The notes under the pieces: generated by a model | Seen by the model: only the letters and a program-made list of their open reading frames with translations | What the model was told of the DNA's origin: nothing | Database searches by the model: none | Source: an uncultured Pseudomonadota bacterium | GTDB lineage: Bacteria > Myxococcota_A > Polyangia > Nannocystales > Nannocystaceae | DNA: 37,080 nt | Direction: 5' to 3' | Assembly (NCBI GenBank): GCA_913061055.1 | Contig: CAJXVA010000032.1 | Coordinates: 1 to 37,080, forward strand | Position numbers and translations under genes: made by a program | In this document: piece after piece, positions 33,644 to 37,080 of the stretch | Layout of the letters: each line of letters starts with the position of its first letter | Numbering within the stretch: position 1 is the stretch's first letter

Positions 33644-34789
33644 TCAGACGCCGAGTTCAGCCATGGATACGTCCAACGAGATGGCTTGGCTTGGCTCGTC
33701 TGTCACGATGATGGGCACGCAGTGCTCGACGAGTCGGAGACCCCGACGATGTACCGACGCGCAGGCCTGGTAGTGGCCAGCCGAGAGGTCGACGAAGGTC
33801 CAGGTCCCAAGGCCGCGCATGGGCACGGCATCGTGCCTCAGCGTGAGCGGCACGGAGCCCGCGTCGAAGCGAAGGTAGACCGCGCGGACCGTCAGGTTGG
33901 GGTCGACCGGCTGCGCGGTGACCCGAAGTTCCGCGTCACCCGTCTTGGCCTCCAACGGGGCTGCAAGCGATGCCTGAGTCCACCCCGCGACGAGCAGGAG
34001 GGCGGACAGACCGACCAGTCCGACACCTGGCATCAGCAGTTTGGACCAACGCGCTGGACCCGGCGCAAGCTGTGCGGTGCGCATGAACGCCAACAGGGGC
34101 CCGCACAAGGCCGCGGCCGTGATGGCCATGCCGGAGAGTAGCCACCAAGTGTGTGCTTGCGTCAGCGCACCCGGATCACCCCATCGCACCAGCCCATTCC
34201 ACAGGTACGCTGCAGCCCAATCGTCCCTCAAACCGAACAGGCTGTGTGCGTCACCGATCGCCCACGACACCAGCGACGTGAGTGCGACGAGCATGGTCGT
34301 GCCCACGAGCGCGACCGCCCCCATCGCGCGCATCGTGGATGACGTACGGCCCCCTGCAATCGCAGCCAACAGGTACAGAACAACGTAGGCGCCGGCCGCA
34401 AGGAGCGGGGAGGTGATCCCGAGCATGTCGCCGGACGTCACAGTGGCGCTCCCGAGGACGAGCCATGCGAGCAGCATGCAAGCGCCGATTGTCAGCGCGT
34501 CGATCGCAACGACCGAGCCGATCAGCCGCGACCGGGGGATCGGGCGGGCCAGGCCCCAGGACCAGGGGGCGTGCTCGCCCCGGAATAGCTGGGTGGCGAG
34601 CATCGACACGAACACCGGGAGCACCAGCCACAACACCACCACCGAGATCATGGTCTGCGATTCGCTGCCGACCCAGCGATCGCCTTCGCTGACCGCTCCG
34701 CCCAGCCGAGCGAGCGTCACGATCGAGAAGACTGCGAGGAGCATTCCCAGGCGGCTCGGAGCGGCCGCGCGCCAGATAGCCTTGATCAT
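33644..34789 (-). CDS. ABC exporter membrane subunit with C-terminal beta domain
   Basis: 381 residues from the ATG at 34789, which overlaps the upstream permease stop as ATGA. Six or more hydrophobic segments span about 12-300 (MISVVVLWLVLPVFVSML; ALTIGACMLLAWLVLGSA), in the style of ABC-2 type permeases. The last ~85 residues are extracytoplasmic strands (AELRVTAQPVDPNLTVRAVY) with a few Cys. It is the third gene of a three-gene unit with a permease-propeller fusion and an ATPase. Substrate unknown. Confidence 0.75.
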   Translation of the reverse strand: MIKAIWRAAAPSRLGMLLAVFSIVTLARLGGAVSEGDRWVGSESQTMISVVVLWLVLPVFVSMLATQLFRGEHAPWSWGLARPIPRSRLIGSVVAIDALTIGACMLLAWLVLGSATVTSGDMLGITSPLLAAGAYVVLYLLAAIAGGRTSSTMRAMGAVALVGTTMLVALTSLVSWAIGDAHSLFGLRDDWAAAYLWNGLVRWGDPGALTQAHTWWLLSGMAITAAALCGPLLAFMRTAQLAPGPARWSKLLMPGVGLVGLSALLLVAGWTQASLAAPLEAKTGDAELRVTAQPVDPNLTVRAVYLRFDAGSVPLTLRHDAVPMRGLGTWTFVDLSAGHYQACASVHRRGLRLVEHCVPIIVTDEPSQAISLDVSMAELGV

Positions 34790-36630
34790 CGTGATTCCTC
34801 CAAACCCGTCAGCGTCAGCGACTTGCGTCGCCCGGAAGCGTCGATGAACTCGACGCCGTCTTTGACATCGCGCATGGGGACCCATCGGAGCGACCGGTTT
34901 CCGAGGTTCTTGCCGCGACTGTTGTTCCTTGTCCGACCATCAGGCTGCAGAAGTGCACTGCCACCGAAGACGTCGATGGCGATCCACGGACCCTGCGGCG
35001 GACCGGTCAGACTGTGCAGCTTTGGGCCACGACGTTGCTCGACGACGCTCTGCACCTCGCCGTCTCGGTGCACGATCAGCATCCGCTTGGGCGGCGTCGG
35101 CCGGCTGCCGTCTCGCGCCGCGTAGTTCTCCGTGAGCTCTACGTAGACGTGATCGTCGTCCAGGAATCCGAAGGCGGTGACTTTGGCACCGACCCAGCTC
35201 TGCAGGTCCACCGCGACGGGCTGTGCTGCGGGCTCCCACGACTGGAGCATCAGTGTCCAGCGCCGCTGGCTGCCCCTGGGGAGGCGCCGCGGTCCATCGG
35301 CCATCAGCCATGCAAAGCCAGAGCCCGAGGTCGAAACCGAGGAGGAGCCAGACTGTGACAAGAGCCCGATCTTTCTTGTTGCGGCGCGTTGCGTGGTCGG
35401 GACGAGCTCCAACTGCTTGCGCCGCTCATGCACGACGACGTGGTCCCCGTGCCACCCGATGACCCTGCGCCAGACGGGCGGACGCGAAATCTCGCGAATC
35501 GTGGCGTCATCGAGACTCGCGACGGTGAGCCGGCCGGGATCTAGATCGCCGCTCGGCACGATGAACGCGAACCGAGTGGAGTCGGGGGACCAGTGACCGA
35601 GGGCGATGGTGCTGTGCGCCAGATCGGTGCTCAGCTGGTCCCCGGACTGCAAATCGACCAGGACGATGCGTCGACCATCCGACTCGGAGGGTCGCAGGAG
35701 CAGCGCGATCGCGTGGCCGTCGGGCGAGAGCCTCGCGTCGACCACTTCGGGGCGGCGGGCACCTCCGCCGTAGACGGGGACTGGCCGTCCATCTCGCTCC
35801 ACGTAGACGCCGTCGACGGCTCCGTCGGTTCCCGTGTAGACCACCCGCGGGCCGCCGAGGACTCCGTCGATCGCGACCCACTCACCGTGCTCGGCCGAGG
35901 TCGCGTGAGACGCAGCTGGCTGCCAAATGACGATGAGCGCCAGTAGCTGAAACGCCACGATGGTCGCGACCGAGACCGCGATCCGTCGAGGTCGGCGCAG
36001 CGGCAGGTCGCGGACGACGTGCCACAGGGGCCACAGCAAGCTCGCGCCGCCGACGAGGGCCGCCGGCCAGAGCCAACCCCCCAACGCGGAGATCAAACGT
36101 GGCCACGACACGCCGTAGAAATCGACCAGCATCACCACCGGCGCTGCGGTGAGCGCCAGACCGACCACGGCACCTCCGACGGCGCCGGTCTCGGTGTTGG
36201 CGCACGCCCCCGCGACGATGCCCAGACCAAACGCGATGACGATGAGCCCCACGACAAACGCGAGGGGAGGGCCGAGGTCTGTCGCCCAGAGGTTCGCCGA
36301 GAAAGCATGGACAGCCATACCCACCGCGCCCAGAGCAGCCGCGTGCACGGTCGCTCGGACCGCCAGCCAACGTCCGCGATGCAGCGGACGCGCCAAGGTG
36401 TGCGCCATGCTGACCTTCATCTCTGAGAAGATTCCGATGCCGGCCCACATCGCCGCGGCGATCAGCGGAAGGAGCGGCCACGTGAGCGGACCGTGCGCTG
36501 CCGTGGCTTCGCTGCGGGGGGCGTCGACCGTCCCGTACAGGACTGCCCCGCATGCGAACAAGCCGATCAGGGCCGTCGGCAAGGCATCGGAAAGCGCGTG
36601 ATGGGCGATCGCCCAGTCTGACTTACGCAT
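34786..36630 (-). CDS. ABC-2-type permease fused to a beta-propeller
   Basis: 614 residues. The N half has about six membrane segments (LIGLFACGAVLYG; LAFVVGLIVIAFGLGIVAGA; IAVSVATIVAFQLLALIVIW). The C half (~255-614) carries TolB/PD40-like propeller blades (VVDARLSPDGHAIALLL; GHWSPDSTRFAFIV), presumably on the far side of the membrane. Permeases with such propellers occur in bacterial ABC-2-type clusters. The start overlaps the ATPase stop by 8 bases. The fold assignment is from repeat pattern; transport substrate unknown. Confidence 0.78.
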   Translation of the reverse strand: MRKSDWAIAHHALSDALPTALIGLFACGAVLYGTVDAPRSEATAAHGPLTWPLLPLIAAAMWAGIGIFSEMKVSMAHTLARPLHRGRWLAVRATVHAAALGAVGMAVHAFSANLWATDLGPPLAFVVGLIVIAFGLGIVAGACANTETGAVGGAVVGLALTAAPVVMLVDFYGVSWPRLISALGGWLWPAALVGGASLLWPLWHVVRDLPLRRPRRIAVSVATIVAFQLLALIVIWQPAASHATSAEHGEWVAIDGVLGGPRVVYTGTDGAVDGVYVERDGRPVPVYGGGARRPEVVDARLSPDGHAIALLLRPSESDGRRIVLVDLQSGDQLSTDLAHSTIALGHWSPDSTRFAFIVPSGDLDPGRLTVASLDDATIREISRPPVWRRVIGWHGDHVVVHERRKQLELVPTTQRAATRKIGLLSQSGSSSVSTSGSGFAWLMADGPRRLPRGSQRRWTLMLQSWEPAAQPVAVDLQSWVGAKVTAFGFLDDDHVYVELTENYAARDGSRPTPPKRMLIVHRDGEVQSVVEQRRGPKLHSLTGPPQGPWIAIDVFGGSALLQPDGRTRNNSRGKNLGNRSLRWVPMRDVKDGVEFIDASGRRKSLTLTGLEESR

Positions 36631-37080
36631 GCTCGGATCCTCCGGTGAGCGACAGGTACACGGTCTCGAGATCTGCCGGTTCGACCCTGCCGCCGCGCTC
36701 CATCCAGAGTTGAGCGAGCTCGGGGTCCCAGCTGTGGGCGAGCGCGCGCCGGCCGAACAGGCTGGGCAGCAGCATCACGTCGAGTGCCTCGGGCGGCGGC
36801 GGCGCGTCTTCGTCCCAAGACAGCGCACGGTGTCGGCTGAGCAGGTCCGCGACGGGCTCGTCGCAGACGATCTTGCCCTCGTTGATGAGGACGAATCGGT
36901 CCGCGATGGTCTCAGCCTCACGGAGCTCGTGACCCGCGACAACGATCGGGCAGCCTTGCTCTGCGACCCGACCCAGAATCTCCGCGAGGAGATGCCGCCG
37001 GGTGGCGATGTCGAGGCCGAGGGTCGGCTCGTCCAGCAGCAGGATGTCCGGGTCCTGTACCAGAGCACGGGCCAGCAGTA
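36623..37080 (-). CDS. ABC transporter ATP-binding protein, N-truncated by window edge
   Basis: Only the C-terminal ~151 residues are inside the window. Reading the minus strand back from the TAA at 36623-36625 gives the Walker B region (LLLDEPTLGLD), the switch histidine in VAGHELREAE, and DRFVLINEGKIV. These are standard ABC ATPase features. The C-terminal ~45 residues are a family-specific tail ending GGSEHA. Walker A lies beyond 37080. The stop overlaps the permease start, so the trio is one operon. Confidence 0.88.
   Translation of the reverse strand, partial: LLARALVQDPDILLLDEPTLGLDIATRRHLLAEILGRVAEQGCPIVVAGHELREAETIADRFVLINEGKIVCDEPVADLLSRHRALSWDEDAPPPPEALDVMLLPSLFGRRALAHSWDPELAQLWMERGGRVEPADLETVYLSLTGGSEHA

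Overview
High-G+C bacterial chromosome window. Three features suggest a myxobacterium of the Nannocystineae type: three large Ser/Thr protein kinases (two fused to TPR tails, one to an ATPase), Ser/Thr/Asp-rich lipoproteins, and many secreted metallopeptidases. The taxonomic call is inference only.

Left part (1-15179): an MscS channel, an arrestin-fold protein, a secreted metzincin, a GT39-type membrane glycosyltransferase coupled to a lipoprotein, a HAD phosphatase, an OmpA-type lipoprotein, a CPBP membrane protease, a TPR-tailed kinase, and a divergent M19 dipeptidase coupled to a small lipoprotein. Most of these are on the minus strand.

Central part (15347-20568): this is the striking region. 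A promoter is followed by a tandem array of structured RNA units. Five units contain a T arm followed by a D arm, i.e. a circularly permuted, internally capped tRNA-like domain. In three of the five the strands flanking the cap pair as a 4-7 bp acceptor stem; in a fourth they pair over about 5 bp with one mismatch. Six units sit on a long stem that covaries between copies and has a conserved internal loop. Two copies of a second covarying hairpin alternate with them. This is the architecture expected of bacterial Y RNAs (YrlA type). Directly downstream lies a TROVE/vWA protein (Ro60/Rsr-like), and then a tight operon of an unknown protein, a JAB/MPN peptidase, a ubiquitin-like beta-grasp protein and an E1/ThiF-like adenylating enzyme. 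I read the region as an Ro60-Y RNA particle coupled to a ubiquitin-like modification pathway. Some units keep complete anticodon arms (TTC, CTT, CGG).

Right part (20642-37080): an M8-like lipoprotein metallopeptidase, a giant kinase-ATPase, a small membrane protein, a SnoaL-like protein, an SDR, a possible SIMPL protein, a trypsin-like protease with a PEGA tail coupled to a periplasmic protein, an FHA-LuxR regulator divergent from a kinase-TPR protein with an HHD catalytic loop, and an ABC exporter operon cut by the window edge. That operon includes a permease fused to a beta-propeller.
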